Origin: Phragmites australis
Taxonomy: Eukaryota > Streptophyta > Magnoliopsida > Poales > Poaceae
Length of the DNA: 64,000 nt
NCBI RefSeq assembly: GCF_958298935.1
Contig: NC_084942.1
Location: 627,501 to 691,500, forward strand
Direction of reading: 5' to 3'
The translations under genes and the position numbers were made by a program. Shown piece after piece: positions 46,509 to 59,925 of the stretch. Within the stretch, counting starts at the first letter, position 1, and each line of letters begins with the position of its first letter. The notes under the pieces are model-generated. The model ran no database searches. It saw only the letters and a program-made list of their open reading frames with translations, and had not been told where the DNA came from.

Positions 46509-48758
46509 ATGAAGCCCACCACCAGCACTGCGACACCACCGGTCACGCCGGCGCCGGCGCAGGCGGAGCCGTGTAGCCACACGTCCGGCGCCACAAAGCG
46601 GCAGCGGAAGGCAGCGGCGGTGCCGCTGAGCGACGTGACCAACCTCCTCCTCCCCGACACCCCGACCCCAATCAAACCCAGGAGGACTGGACGCCGGCCC
46701 CTCCCTCCGCCCTCCGACGCCTCCTCGACCTGCTCCTCCACGGCCTCGGTCACGCCCGCACCCAAGCCTTCTTCCGCCGCCGGTGAGCCCGCCGCGTCCC
46801 CATCTCTGCTCAATCTCGCTGTAACTGGCTGTGGTGGCGGCGGCGTATGCGATCATCCATTGGGAGAATTTCTAATCCCGCTCTTAATTTGCAGCCCTCG
46901 AGGAGGAGAGCAGTGTGGTCAAATCGGTGGCCATCTCCACGGTTTACAAAAGGCGCGGGACTACTGAGGCTCAATGGAGGGTAGGGAACACCTCCACCAG
47001 CAAGGGCAAGGCACCCGCTGCTGCTGCTGCTGGGGCGGCGAGCTGCCCCCCTCTTGGAAAAGCTACAAGGAACAACAACAGGTGAGACTACTTTGCTTAC
47101 CTGAGGCTAGTACAATGTCACCTGCGTTTGGTAAGATCAATTCAACACCTGCAGCGCTAGCACCTACCCGCTGTGCAATTGATTTTGTGATTCACATACA
47201 GTTAGCTTGTTGCTTGGCTTCGGGAAAGTGACATTAGGGTTTGGACCAATCATCATTGCCTCTAGTTTGTGTGGAAACAGGATAAGTACAACTAAGTTTT
47301 AAGAATGCAGATTCCTAATTGTCTGTGTGATATCAGGTTATAATTGGAAAGGGCAGATTGATATCATAATCACAGAATCACCATCCTTCAGATTTATACA
47401 TGTTGCATAGCTTACAGCATAGTCTCATTATCCTCTTATGCGCAAAATTCAGTTCAATAGCACTTTTGAGTAACGAGAGTTCAAGCCCTTACCCTTCCAT
47501 TCTGATCCGAAATTTTTCCATTTTGATTGTTTTTAGATGTTGGAATCGCTATGATATTCGTTATCTTAACTGCTTGCATGCCTTTTGTAGATTGCAAATA
47601 TATATTAGAACTAATTTGTGCTAAGTCTTTCACATTTCCGAGAGAATAAAGTTACTACCACATCATCTACTGTGTGTCTGTTAAAATTCACAACTATAGC
47701 CTGTGTGGTATTCAGGACTTTGGGGTTTCTGTGGTCCAGATATGTCATCCATAGCCTATGATTACAGTATGACTGTATGAGGTGCATTTCATTTTACTGA
47801 AATACCGAATCACGCTTTTCTTTCAGGAAAACCTCTATGGATCAGGATGCTCGGCCCATTTCTTATTCAGCTCCTTGTCATGAAGCTAAAAAGGTAAGAA
47901 GCGTCACAACCTGAGTGCATTCCCTGCCTAAGGACTGTACCAAGTTTTCTATTGTTAAGAATTAGATCACGGTGCTTTTTGAGGAACTGCCATAAGCTGG
48001 TGATTATGTTCAACCTTTGTCATGTGTTAAGATGTAATCAGTAAATCTGTAATAAGGTATGTGACTCCGTGTTAATGTCTTGTCTTCCATGCTCCTCTGC
48101 ATAAATGCACACTGAAACATTTATGTGATACCGCATATGAAAATAAGATGACACAAATATATCGAAGGTTAATACTGCATTTGTGTGATGTAATGCTGCT
48201 ATTTATGATGGCCATAACTCCCAAGTATAATATGCATCTTTAGAAACAGTTAATGGATTATCTTGCTTTGTGTCATCTGTAGAATTGATTATCTTGTTTT
48301 TTTTTTGTCTCAATGTAAAGACCACATTTAGGCCCTGTTTATTTGTGCTTCTGTTGGCTTTTGCTTCTCAGAAGCTAGACCAGAAGCCCAAACAAACTTC
48401 ATGTTTTTGCTGACTTCTGGCTGTGGTTTCTGAGAAGTAAAAACAGTCTTTACTACTACAGAAGCATGAGAACCCAAACAAACAGGGCCTTAGTACATGG
48501 GCTAGGGGTATGAAACAATGGCTAGGGTATGTAGAAGCAGCTTTCTAGAATGACCTAAAAGGTGAAATTCTTTAGAATGCTGGAACAATGGCCATCATTT
48601 GTGCCTTTCTGATTGCTTGCATTTTTAAACAGAAGCGACCCTCTTCAAGCACACCCAAGTTACCAGAAGATTTTGTCAAGAAGCAGAGAGCGTACTTTGC
48701 AGATATCGATGCCTTTGAACTGCCAGAGGAAGAGGTCTCAGAAACTGACCTGGAGTGA
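46509..48758 (+). CDS. sororin-like cohesin protector
   Basis: Sororin protects cohesin from WAPL-mediated release and so keeps sister chromatids together. The 217-residue model uses exons 46509-46782, 46895-47081, 47827-47893 and 48633-48758 (GT-AG, frame kept). The N-terminal half is Pro/Ser/Thr-rich with a basic patch (ATKRQRKAAAVPLSDVTNLL); the middle has SVVKSVAISTVYKRRGT. The C-terminal exon reads SSTPKLPEDFVKKQRAYFAD then IDAFELPEEEVSETDLE, the short acidic/aromatic motif that defines the family and matches what I recall of Arabidopsis At3g56250. Lys/Arg-rich stretches suggest nuclear location. An upstream in-frame ATG (46275) would add 78 Pro/Ser-rich residues; 46509 is preferred. Intron 3 contains a Tourist MITE. 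Assignment rests on the C-terminal motif and gene order. Confidence 0.75.
48331..48489. mobile_element. Tourist MITE in intron 3 of the sororin-like gene
   Basis: 159 bp with ends GGCCCTGTTTATTTGTGCTT and, reversed, GGCCCTGTTTGTTTGGGTTC, flanked by perfect TTA duplications (48328-48330, 48490-48492), the PIF/Harbinger target. The two arms could fold into a hairpin. Confidence 0.93.
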
Positions 48759-49336
48759 AAACTGAAGTTGATCCATTGGTCCCTCAAATATATGGCCTTT
48801 TCTGTACAGAAGTATACTCGAATTACTTTTACAATGTAAGTGCGAGTTATGGTAGCAACATATAGCTCCTGTAACACGAGGTGGTGTAACTTAGTGCTTA
48901 CTGTTCAATGCCCCACTAAAGTTCCTTTTGTCCAAGCTTTTAGTTGTAGCATAGTAGTGTGGTAGATACTGAGACGTGACAACGAGGGAGCTTTGACTGT
49001 TTGAAAATGATGAGCTGCTTAATACGGTACTAATGACTCGATCTTTAGCTTGTATGAAAGGTGCTAGTCTGGACTATACTCGATCTTTCGTTGAAGCTTC
49101 TTCTTATGTTGCTAATCTTGGCTTTGTTGTATGATACACGAAGCCATTACAAATGTATGCCCTTGCATGATATCTAAATCATGCTTGGCAGAGTGGAAAC
49201 TAAGCGTGCCATTGAACTAGCGTAGGCTGTTGAATAATCGGTTGGATGAAAACCAAACATTGCTTTGTTTGTTGGTTCTTGATAAGAGCATGTATATCCA
49301 TCCGTTACCACCTCTATTAGACGCAAGGGTAGTTAG

Positions 49337-49676
49337 ATCATCTCTAACAGCTACCTCAAATTTTCATCCTCAAAAATACTATTACAGCATCCTCTATCAC
49401 TATTACAGCGTCCCTTATTTTTTCATCTCCAGCAGCTACCTCATTTCCTATCTTCTACTCCTCTTTTTCTCACTCTGGACCTATCTGTCAGCCTCTGTGA
49501 ACAGTGTTGCTACAGTAGTCCGCAAAAATACAGACCCACTCTCTCTCCGCACACTGTAGCGTCACTGTTTTTGCACTGTAGCACTGGATGAGGTATCTGC
49601 TGGAACGCATTTTTCAGTGCTACGGTACTTTACGGAGTACTGTAGCACTGGATACTGTCTTTGCTGGAGTTGGTCT
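49337..49676. mobile_element. hAT-type MITE downstream of the sororin-like gene
   Basis: 340 bp element with imperfect ends (ATCATCTCTAACAGC versus AGACCAACTCCAGC reversed) flanked by TAGTTAG (49330-49336 and 49677-49683), close to the 8 bp duplication of hAT elements. Inside are repeated CACTGTAGCACTGGAT-like motifs. It holds no ORF. Confidence 0.72.
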
Positions 49677-49689
49677 TAGTTAGCTTCAT

Positions 49690-51780
49690 CTCTTCCTTAG
49701 CTATTTGTGTTGTATTTCTTAGCACCTGTTTATATGTGTTAATGTGATTTAAAATATTTAATTTTGGTACTAAAATGAAGTTTAGCACTTAGTAGCTAAC
49801 CTTAACGTTGATACCATGCATTCTAGCCTTAGCATATATACTTCATTCTTTAGCATCAATGGTAACTCATTTCTCTTTCTCTTAACTTCTCCTTAGCATC
49901 AATAGACGTACATGCTCTAAGATTCCAACTCGGCAGTTACACTCGTAGTCATGCTGCAGAACTGAATGATGGCTATTTGGTATCAGGATTCAGAAGTGCT
50001 CCTTGTGTGCTTCTTTGTTTGCTTCAATTGCTTGGACTTGCAACTGCTCCCATTATGTCCACCAACAGGCATAGAATGGATTGGCGGCCCCTGTGAAGAT
50101 TTGTGAAATCAAACACAACTAAAAGGGTTGATGTTCCTTTGTAAGTTTCTTCAAAAGGAGCAGCCGTTTTCTCAGTTTCTGACCAACTGCTCCCACTCTG
50201 AATATATCCAATCCAACAGCCTGACTCCACAAGCATGCATCTAATTATGTATGCCCTGCTGATTGCATGCTTCTCTGACTTGATAAGTCAAATTATTCCC
50301 TCTGAAATGAAGTACGTTATAATTTCAGTGACATATTGCATCTTGCCTGGTACCTAAATAACTATTACTACAGGTATGACAAGAGTCAACTTACACTGAT
50401 CATTCGGTGAACCTGACCTCATGATCCAACTTAGAAGAGTGATAAAAAAATAGATCTAGAATGTTGGATGGAGCGTAATGGTCGCCATCGTGCATCACTT
50501 CATTGGCATACACCATGGATCCATGCAACGACTGATCACTATCACTTTCGTAATGCATGCCCGCTCTCTGAGCCTTTGGATGCGGCTGCCATTCTCTGAG
50601 CTACATTCGCACAACAGTTCTGGAGGAAGCAGAGTAAAAAAGAACAGCGCAAGATTGAGGTAAATGAAAATAATAGCAAATGAACGAACACCATTTTTTG
50701 CGAGGAAAATGAATGGAACACCAGACTGGGCATTCCTATAAAGAGTTTGCGAAACAAACAAACAAACAAACAAAAGGAGAGATTTTACAATCACAAGAAG
50801 CTTCCAAAGTTTGGGGGATTTCCAGACATGGAACATGAAATTGACTATTAGTTTTCTTAATATCTTATTAACACTCTCATTCTTTTCGAGAAAACAAAGG
50901 ATCACGAATCGCCAAAAGTGGCTAATTGCGCCCAATTCGTTGACAAAGCAAGATTCGGCCCCAAATCGAAATGATTTCACACCTGAGCTTATGACTAAAC
51001 TGATACTCAGGCTTCACTCATATGTACAACCACTCCAATCGAGGCCACTTTTCGACCCAATACTTATGACTAAACTGTTTTGTTCACTTTTCGACCTTCA
51101 TTCGCCAAAATCCATCTTAATGGGTTGCCTGTCAAATCTATGCCAAATCATCATCCACTCAGCAGTGTATGGCAGTGTAACAGTTCCTAAATAGCTAAAT
51201 GTCATATTTTACTTTTGGCACAAGTTATTCTTTCTATAGATCATATAGATGTTTACGAACCTATCAGAAAGAAAACAAACAAACAGTACAGACGATTGAT
51301 AAACACAGTCAAACTTTTCTCAAGTAGGTAAATCCATAACAGATTTGGCTAAATTCTACAGTGAACTACAATAGCCACACTGTACGAGAACAAGTCAGAT
51401 ATCCATAAATAGGTTTCAGCCAGTAAAGAGAACAAATAATCCTCTAAGAGGAACTCAAATTTGCCACCATATAACAATAGAACACCCTCTTAACAGATAT
51501 GGTCAGACAGAGGATATTCAAAATTTTAAACATAAAAGACCTCCCTTGTATGAATATTCGCTTATGTCTTTTGTCCCCTGCCAAATTAGGACTAAGTTTA
51601 TTTGACATACTAAGCCACAGAATGTACCAGTCAATGTAGGTATGCCTTTGTCTGATCATATCTGCTAAATACTTCAATGCACTTTCAGATTATAGACCAC
51701 TCCACTTAGCCTGATGAAGAAAATATAAATAAGAAAATACAAAGAGTATTCAAAACCACTTGTATAAAGTGAGAAACTTA
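49690..51780. other. intergenic, no gene recognised
   Basis: AT-rich. An AAAC run lies near 50756-50775, and the string TTATGACTAAACTG is repeated at 50989 and 51064. No supportable exon. The last part is the peroxidase promoter. Confidence 0.4.
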
Positions 51781-51801
51781 GCATGTGCACAAATTCTGCC
51801 T

Positions 51802-51809
51802 ATAAATAT
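51802..51809 (+). promoter_or_regulatory. TATA box of peroxidase gene
   Basis: TATAAATA 57 bp upstream of the peroxidase ATG (51859), a normal spacing for a short 5' leader starting near 51832. Confidence 0.75.
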
Positions 51810-51858
51810 CTGTGCACATTGACACTGGCCAACACACTACTCTAAATCCCTGAACAAA

Positions 51859-53463
<1,605 letters not shown>

Positions 53464-53960
53464 GACTCGCATTATTTAACCCTGTGCCGGTATGTGGTTT
53501 AGTACCTTGTAATCTTTGTTCAAGGGAGAAGTGTCCCTTCCCTAATGCTGTAGTCTTCTCGAAAATGTATTCACTGCTTTTGAAAGCATATATTTGAAAG
53601 GAATAAAATAACATGAAGGACGTTTTGGCACAGTGATTGGTATGGCCTTTCAGTGTTTCAGCTACCTATCTTGAACTTGTAAGCTCATGGATAACAAATT
53701 GTTCCGATAATAACACAAGAATAAAACCACTAGGAAGACTTGCTTAGATGGAGTGTATTTCGATCATATATCATCACTTTGAGTTGAAGGAAGCAGAGAT
53801 GTTACTCAAAGTACAAATGCATGGCAAGGATTAGTTTTACAATTTTGTATGGCAAAACAGGAAACAGTTCTATACAGGGGGTTTACACTACAGCTCGCAT
53901 AATTCCGATCAGAGCATGGAATGAAATGAATACTTCCTAACAGTGTGATTGCAGGCAGAG

Positions 53961-54929
53961 TCATGACTGATGAATGTTGCGTATGGCTGCATTGATGCTT
54001 TTACAGTCAAAATCCATAATCTTCATCCAGTTCTCAAAATCTCCGATTTCCTACAAACATAATAAAACGATGGATGCTTCAGCAAAAACAAACGGAACAC
54101 AATATTGGATTCAATGCTCAGTGTCATGGATTGATAGTTGTACCAAAAAAGAAAAGAAAACAAACCAATAGTTAATAATAGTCACCTTTCTTGCTTTAGC
54201 GATCAAAGAACGGCAAAGGTTATACAAGAAGCTTAAAGTAGCAGTTACAGCGTGATAAGAAGTTCAAATTTAGTAGTATCTGTGGTCGTTCTTTTGTGCT
54301 AGCACACATAATGGTAAGGTATTAAGCGTATGTAGTCTGAACTGCTGCCAGAACTAATTTTTTTTAAGTATGGAACAAACTGTCAGAACAAAGATCATGG
54401 ACGAGTTATATGCAAACCAGCGAATTTGACAAGAACAAAGATCACGGTGAGTCACCTTGAGGACTGAGTTGATTGCATTGGTGGCAGCCAGCCACTGATC
54501 AGTCTGCTTCCTGTACCGCCCGATAGTACCGAGCAGCGCGCGTGCCTCAAGCTCAATGCGCTTCTCATTCACGAAGAGATCCTGCACCCCGCCGTCGACC
54601 GTGTCCACGAGGAGATCGGCGACCCGCACTGCGCTTCGCAAAGCATCCTTCTTGGCTCTCTCTGCGCGCGCGTACGGGAAGAGAGGGTCATTAATCTGTG
54701 GGCGCATTTGAGCAAGACTCACAGTAACGGTCAATTAAGGAGAAAAGGTTGAAACTTTGCATCATCAAATCAAATCGGAGAGAAGTGAGAGAAGAGAAAG
54801 GGATGGGGCACCAGTCTGTTGGCGTTGGCGGAGGGATTGGTGGCGGTGCTCATGAACGATCTGGAGCAGCGCCTCTTCCAGATCCAGCTTCCCACCCGCC
54901 GCCGCCGGCGCTCGCTTGGCTCCGTCCAT
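53961..54929 (-). CDS. BLOS1: BLOS1, BLOC-1 complex subunit 1
   Basis: BLOS1 (GCN5L1 family) is a subunit of the BLOC complex acting in endosome-to-vacuole trafficking. Exons 54929-54812, 54661-54456 and 54050-53961 give 137 residues. The N-terminus MDGAKRAPAAAGGKLDLEEA is followed by the conserved helical core TERAKKDALRSAVRVADLLV, GGVQDLFVNEKRIELEARAL and RYRKQTDQWLAATNAINSVL, and the C-terminus EIGDFENWMKIMDFDCKSIN then AAIRNIHQS. All match plant BLOS1 closely, and the length fits the family. The exon 1 donor (ACTG|GTGCCC) and exon 2 acceptor (GCAG|AGAGAG) restore the conserved QQTE-RAKKD join. The neighbouring peroxidase converges on it; the stops are about 500 bp apart. Confidence 0.92.
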
Positions 54930-55759
54930 TCCGTCCCGTCCCCGCTCCCTCTTCCCTCCAAATCGGCGCCGTACCGCCGGTCGCCGGAGCAATTCCCCTT
55001 TCGTCTCTCTCTCTCTCTCTCCCCCTCTCTGTGGGCCTCGGCCCAGGTAACTGCAATGTCCCAAAGCCCACTCCAACCAAAACCAAAAGAACACTGATCT
55101 CGACCATGGCGGGCAGCACAGGAAGAGGGAAAGGCGGGCCAACCCGGACGCGCGGCAGCGATGGCGAGGGCGGCGCGGTTGACATGACATTGGCCATTCT
55201 CCACGGAGCAGCGGAGGCGACGATGCAGGTCGACGTATCACAATTCACAAGTGCATGTGCATGGGACTGGAGGAGGAGATCCAACTCTTCCACGGCGTTA
55301 TCTTTATCTCAAGTTGAAGCTGCAGTAGGCTGTGGTGATCAGAGAGGAGGCGTACATCTGTTACAATGATGTTGGAGTTCCTTCAAGGCGAGCAAGCATA
55401 GATGCTCCAGCCAAGAGATGAAGCTTGAGATGGCCTCTGCCATGGTCGAAGTGACCTGTGATCCAAGTCTTTCTACCTATTTTGCGATATCTGTTGCTTT
55501 TGTGCCCTTAGCAAATCCACCACCTATTTCGCTTTGATGTATGTGCTCACTAATTCCTCGAGTCGTTTAATATTACTTTTCTTTTCTACGAGGAACTACG
55601 ATAGGCTAGAGGCCAACCCAACGTTATTTTATTGCTTTAACTTATTGCAAGTATACCAAGAGTAAGACTTTACAGTTTAGTTTTAAGCATAAAATAATTT
55701 ATGCCAATATCTAGTTATATTTTCTAATATTAACTTTAAAATAGTTTAAACAAGGTATA
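54930..55759 (-). other. BLOS1 promoter/leader and unassigned flank
   Basis: GC-rich DNA with a CT microsatellite (about 55003-55027) directly upstream of BLOS1, as expected for a grass promoter and 5' leader. The GC-rich open frames on both strands (to about 55370) match nothing I recognise. Beyond about 55500 the DNA turns AT-rich up to the LTR fragment. Confidence 0.4.
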
Positions 55760-57344
55760 TCTAAGATTTTCGGTCCTATAAGGAGCTACATTTTACTCTA
55801 TGATCCCTATCAATGCATCTGGTATACCTTCAGTACCACTTAGCTTCTGACAGATCGAGCTAGCAACCTCATCATACGGACATCTAGTCCACGCACTCAC
55901 CTATCGATGATACACATGCCCCGAGTCTAACCAAGTGAGGTTATTACATTGTATGTCCATGAGTATTCAAATAGATTTACACTCTACAGAGGTTGTACAT
56001 TGTACCCACATGATATGATCAGCTTCCATTCATTGCAAGCGGAGGAGCGAATCATAACAAGACACTTTAATCACACTTCTTTACCAGACTATACTACGAG
56101 ACACTCCAAGTGCTCCGGACCTACGCAAGGGATGCCAGGGTACCACCTTGACCTTCGTAAAGAGCCTGGTTCAATAAACACTCCCGCGGAGCACCTAACA
56201 AATGCTTGGGTTCTCATTGCTCCTTTGGCCTCCTAGTAAAATGTCTAGCTTGGTCGGGAGATAGAAAAGTCATTTCCTGTCCATAACAGGACACATGGTT
56301 GCACTGTGGTGGTTTAGCATGATAACACAATGATTTAATCCTTTATACGACCAGGGTAGGCATCTTCAATATTGGCAACGAGTACCATACAGGTAACTTG
56401 AGCCCCCCAAGAGCATCATCACCGAATGACTACTTTACCTGCCCCTGCTAAAATAGTTTTCATCCTTTTTACACACTATCCGCCATATCCCACACGATAT
56501 CAAGGATTCCACAATCATCAAGGATCCATAACATATGAGATGAATTGATACTCAATGAAGCGACATCTCCGAAGAGATGTATTCCATAAGCGACATCTCT
56601 AAAGAGATATATTCAATCATAAGCATGCTAGATATTAAGGCATCGTCTGATGTTAATATAGATGATGATAGGTAATCCTAGGGTGACATGGATTCAGGTT
56701 AATGACATTTAATGCTTAGCAATTATTTGATATAGGATTTAACTACTGCAAGCAGTTGAAATAGCATAATATATAACACATGCGATAATAACTCAAGTTT
56801 TAAGTTGATCAATTAGATTATTGAAACTTGGGATCAAAATGATCAAGGAGATAGGACTTGCCTTCTTCGAAGTCTTCTTCTAGTCCTTGACCGAAGTTAA
56901 GATCCTCCGGGTTCTCCACGAAGTCCTCCAGTTCTGCAAAGCGTGATTTAAGATTAACGACCACCTAAGCTAGAAGAATCAAATATCACCAAATTGAATA
57001 CCAAATGAGTCATAATAGATATCACACTATGATATAAAGATAGTCCTCAAATTTAAATGAAATTAGACGAAAGAATTACCAGAATCAGAGTCAGACGGAG
57101 AAGTTATGACTCTCGAAAGATTAATCTAAAAATAAATCAAGAAAATCCAAAATGTTACTATTCATAGGTGGGCCCATAGGTGGGCCCACTGAACAGTATT
57201 AGGCCAGGGTTAGATTGGATCTGGGCCTAGGCTAGAGCTGGATTGCACAGAGCTAGACCTACATGGGAAAACGGCCTCGGGCCTGCAAGCTGGGCTACTA
57301 GGCCGGTCCGTTAGCGGATCGAGCGATGGCCTGCTTGGTTGGGT
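55760..57344 (-). mobile_element. truncated LTR, same family as the 3.93 kb solo LTR
   Basis: On the minus strand this follows the 3' half of the 27640-31573 LTR. Shared landmarks include TTACTATTCAT next to GTGGGCCC, the CTTTCGRGAG...CTCCGT segment, GAAGACTTCGAAGAAGGCAA-like, CGCTCCTCCGCTTGCAATGA and GGTAYACCAGATG. The LTR's own 3' terminus is missing at about 55760, and its 5' half is cut off where another element's LTR begins at 57345. Confidence 0.75.
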
Positions 57345-58726
57345 TGTTATCGGTGACACGGGAATCGGAGGTCTCCGAGTCCCGATGCTAGAACAGCAGA
57401 GTGCAACGTGGCGCCCTCCCTCGGGGGTTATCTCCCCGAGGTGCGAGAAGATCAAGTTCGGGAGAGGGTGCTCGGGACCACGAACAGTGGTCCCCGAGTA
57501 TCGGGAAGAGAGTGTTCGGGGCTGCAAATAGTGGCCCCCGAGCACTCAAGTTCCCCGATAATAAGAAAAGCCAAGTGCCGGGAGAGAGTACTCGGGGCCG
57601 AGAACAGTGGCCCCCGAGCACTCGGTTCCCCGAGGACCCAAACAGTCAGTGCCGGGAGAGAGTGCTCGGGGCTGTGAGCAGTGGCCCCCGAGCACTCGGT
57701 TCTCCGAGGACCCAAACAGTTAGTTCCGGGAGAGAGTGTTCGGGGCCGTGAACAGTGGCCCCCGAGCACTCGGTTCCCTGAGGACCAAGAAAGGGCATAA
57801 CCGGGAGAGAGTGCTCGGGGCTGCGAACAATGGCCCCCGAGCACTCGGTTCCCCGAGGGCCTGAGAAGTCCTTCGCCGGTGGTCCCCACAAGGACCCAGC
57901 GGTGATGTGTCAACTAGTGAGAGGCCCGATGCTGCATTTAAGAGGGCGCATAGCCTGTCACTTCCAACCACTCCCCCCACGCCTGTTGTCAGTCCCTGTC
58001 ACGACCTGGTAGGGAGGCGTGATGACATTTAATGCACGGGTCACATCGCGTATCATCCGACGCGCCTTGGGATAACGTCACAGAACTCGAGGAGCCCCGC
58101 CTGCCGCCCTACTGTGTCAGGCCTGCTCTGACCGGGCGGGCACGCCGGGCTGCTCGGTGGCTGCCCGGTGAGCCCTCCCCGCGGCGCCCGTTGAAAAACG
58201 GCATGATGACGAACAAGACCGGACGGGGGCGCGTTTTCAACCCTCCCCGTCACCTCGCGTAGCAGCTCATGATGGTTGCTTTCCATTTATGGTGCCTTAG
58301 AACTCGCGCTATCCTTTCTGGGCACGCTACCGCCCCGGCGGGTAGTTAAGCAGGGCGGGCTCCCCGGAGAAAGCTGAATCAGTTAAACCAAGTGGAGATC
58401 GACGAACCAGAAGACAAGTCTTGAAGAACAAGGAGCACGAAGCTCTAGACTAGATAAATATTCTTGTAACCCAGTAGATCCTCAGAGAGACATTCTCAGA
58501 GCATTTATAGCATACACACAGGAGTAGGGTGTTACGCTCAGTGCGGCCCGTACCTGTCTGAAAATCCCCTGAGCATTTACTACGCCCTGCATCCGATCAT
58601 TCCACCTCCACCTTTATCTCATTTATTCCCATTTATTTCACCTGGGAAGCGGATTCAGAATCATCCCCCAGCCGAATCTCAAAGGGGTCCCTCCGGATCC
58701 CCGCTTGAGGAGTTCACCCTCCAACA
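57345..58726 (+). repeat. 5' LTR of third Ty3/gypsy (Tat-type) element
   Basis: Begins TGTTATCGGTGACACGGG and ends CCTCCAACA directly before GC and the primer binding site. A 74-75 bp minisatellite lies inside (57461-57876). Length about 1.38 kb. It lies within the older reversed LTR fragment; TGGGT at 57340-57344 is the possible left target duplication, without a proven partner. Confidence 0.7.
57461..57876. repeat. LTR minisatellite with hairpin-forming units
   Basis: Five to six units. The regular ones start at 57580, 57654, 57728 and 57803 (spacing 74, 74, 75), preceded by two less regular units. Each has GGGAGAGAGTGCTCGGGG, then CCCCCGAGCACTCGGTTCCC: GTGCTCGGGG and CCCCGAGCAC are inverted repeats separated by about 13 bases, so every unit can form a hairpin. 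Confidence 0.9.
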
Positions 58727-58728
58727 GC

Positions 58729-58746
58729 TGGCGCGCCAGGTAGGGG
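58729..58746 (+). other. primer binding site, third Ty3/gypsy element
   Basis: TGGCGCGCCAGGTAGGGG, 2 bp after the LTR end CA, matching the site in Tat copy 2 (38521-38538, minus). It marks the start of the internal region. Confidence 0.8.
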
Positions 58747-58792
58747 GGTTGCATCCCTGAATCTGTTTTGTTCTCTGCAGAAAAGATGGCTG

Positions 58793-59925
58793 GTGGATAT
58801 CGTCTCCAATGCACCGGCTCCAGCTCCAGTGAAGAAGTGGAGCCCATCACTCAGGAGGCCCCAGTTTCTGTTGCTCCTCAACAGCGGCAGCCACGATCCG
58901 CCCGTACAATGCTCCCCTCTCATAGGGACAATGTCGCTGGGCCCAGCAGGGCCGCCGCAGCCGTTACCGGTGGGCTGCCTAACCCTCAGCAAGTGGCAGA
59001 CACTCCTGCCGCGAGATCCACGTCCGGACAGCGCCGGACGCCATTACGGCGCAGGTCGCCTTCGGCGACGCCAGTCCGGGGAGCGCGCTGCTTACGGCAC
59101 AAGCGCTCCTCAGGCACCCACCTGTCCAGGCGGCGGGGAAAACCCCATAAGGCCGCTGGCTTCAGGAGGTGGCTGCCCTGGTGGGCACAGCTCACCGGCA
59201 GGTGCTGGTCGAAAGCTCCCGTGCCACCTCCCACCGCGGCGCAACCAAGGCCGATCCATCCTCAGGTGGCGGCCGAACTGGCCGGGGGGCCTCCAGGAGG
59301 AGTGCCACCCCCTGGCCATGACCGGAGCTCAGGACCTCCGCTTGCACCTAAACGAGCGGAGGGCTGCCGAAGATGCGCGCGTCACCCTCGAGCGCCATCG
59401 GGAGTCCCAGCACGAGGCCGAGGCAGAGGACCAGGCTTCCTCTATGCCGACCCAGGACCGCCGGAGCTCCCCCGCGTGTCGGCGTTTGCCTCCCAAGGGC
59501 GCTGCCCGCGCTGCGGGGTACGGCACAGGCTGTCGCGCCTTCACCAGTGAGCTCCGTCGGGTCAACTGGCCCACGAAGTTCAGGCCAGAATTGCCGGAGA
59601 AGTACGATAGGTCTATCGACCCCATCGAGTTCCTCCAGATCTACACCACCGCCGTCCAAGCGGCGGGCGACAGTGAAAAGGTGATGACCAATTATTTCCA
59701 TGTAGCCTTGAGGGGCTCTGCCCATTCTTGGATTATGAACTTACCCCCAGGGTCTATTAGTTCTTGGGATGGTCTTTGCCACCAGTTCATGGCTAACTTT
59801 CAGGGCACATTCACGCACCCCGGCCTGGAGTGTGACCTCCATGCCGTAAAACAGCAGGAGAGCGAGACACTGCAGCGCTTCATACAACGCTTCAGCCAGG
59901 TCCGCAACACCATCCCGCGGATAAC
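58793..59925 (+). pseudogene. gag of third Ty3/gypsy element, truncated
   Basis: The long open frame covers a Pro/Arg-rich leader and then the gag core (59510-59925): FRPELPEKYDRSIDPIEFLQ, IYTTAVQAAGDSEKVMTNYF, VALRGSAHSWIMNLPPGSIS and GLCHQFMANFQGTFTHPGLE. It is related to but distinct from the gag of Tat copies 1 and 2. After about 59925 (RNTIPRIT) the sequence changes abruptly to a reversed LTR; the frame runs on to 60151 only by chance. No protease, polymerase or integrase follows. Confidence 0.82.

Noticed and set aside
50495..50980. 161-codon minus-strand frame
   Set aside because: Low-complexity, hydrophobic reading of AT-rich DNA with AAAC repeats; no recognisable motif.
57461..57876. 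CRISPR-like array
   Set aside because: Spacing and units are those of a tandem minisatellite with no unique spacers, and the DNA is plant nuclear.
57452..57980. 153-codon frame with repeated GGHCSRPRTLSPG-like units
   Set aside because: Direct translation of the 75 bp LTR minisatellite rather than a repeat protein.
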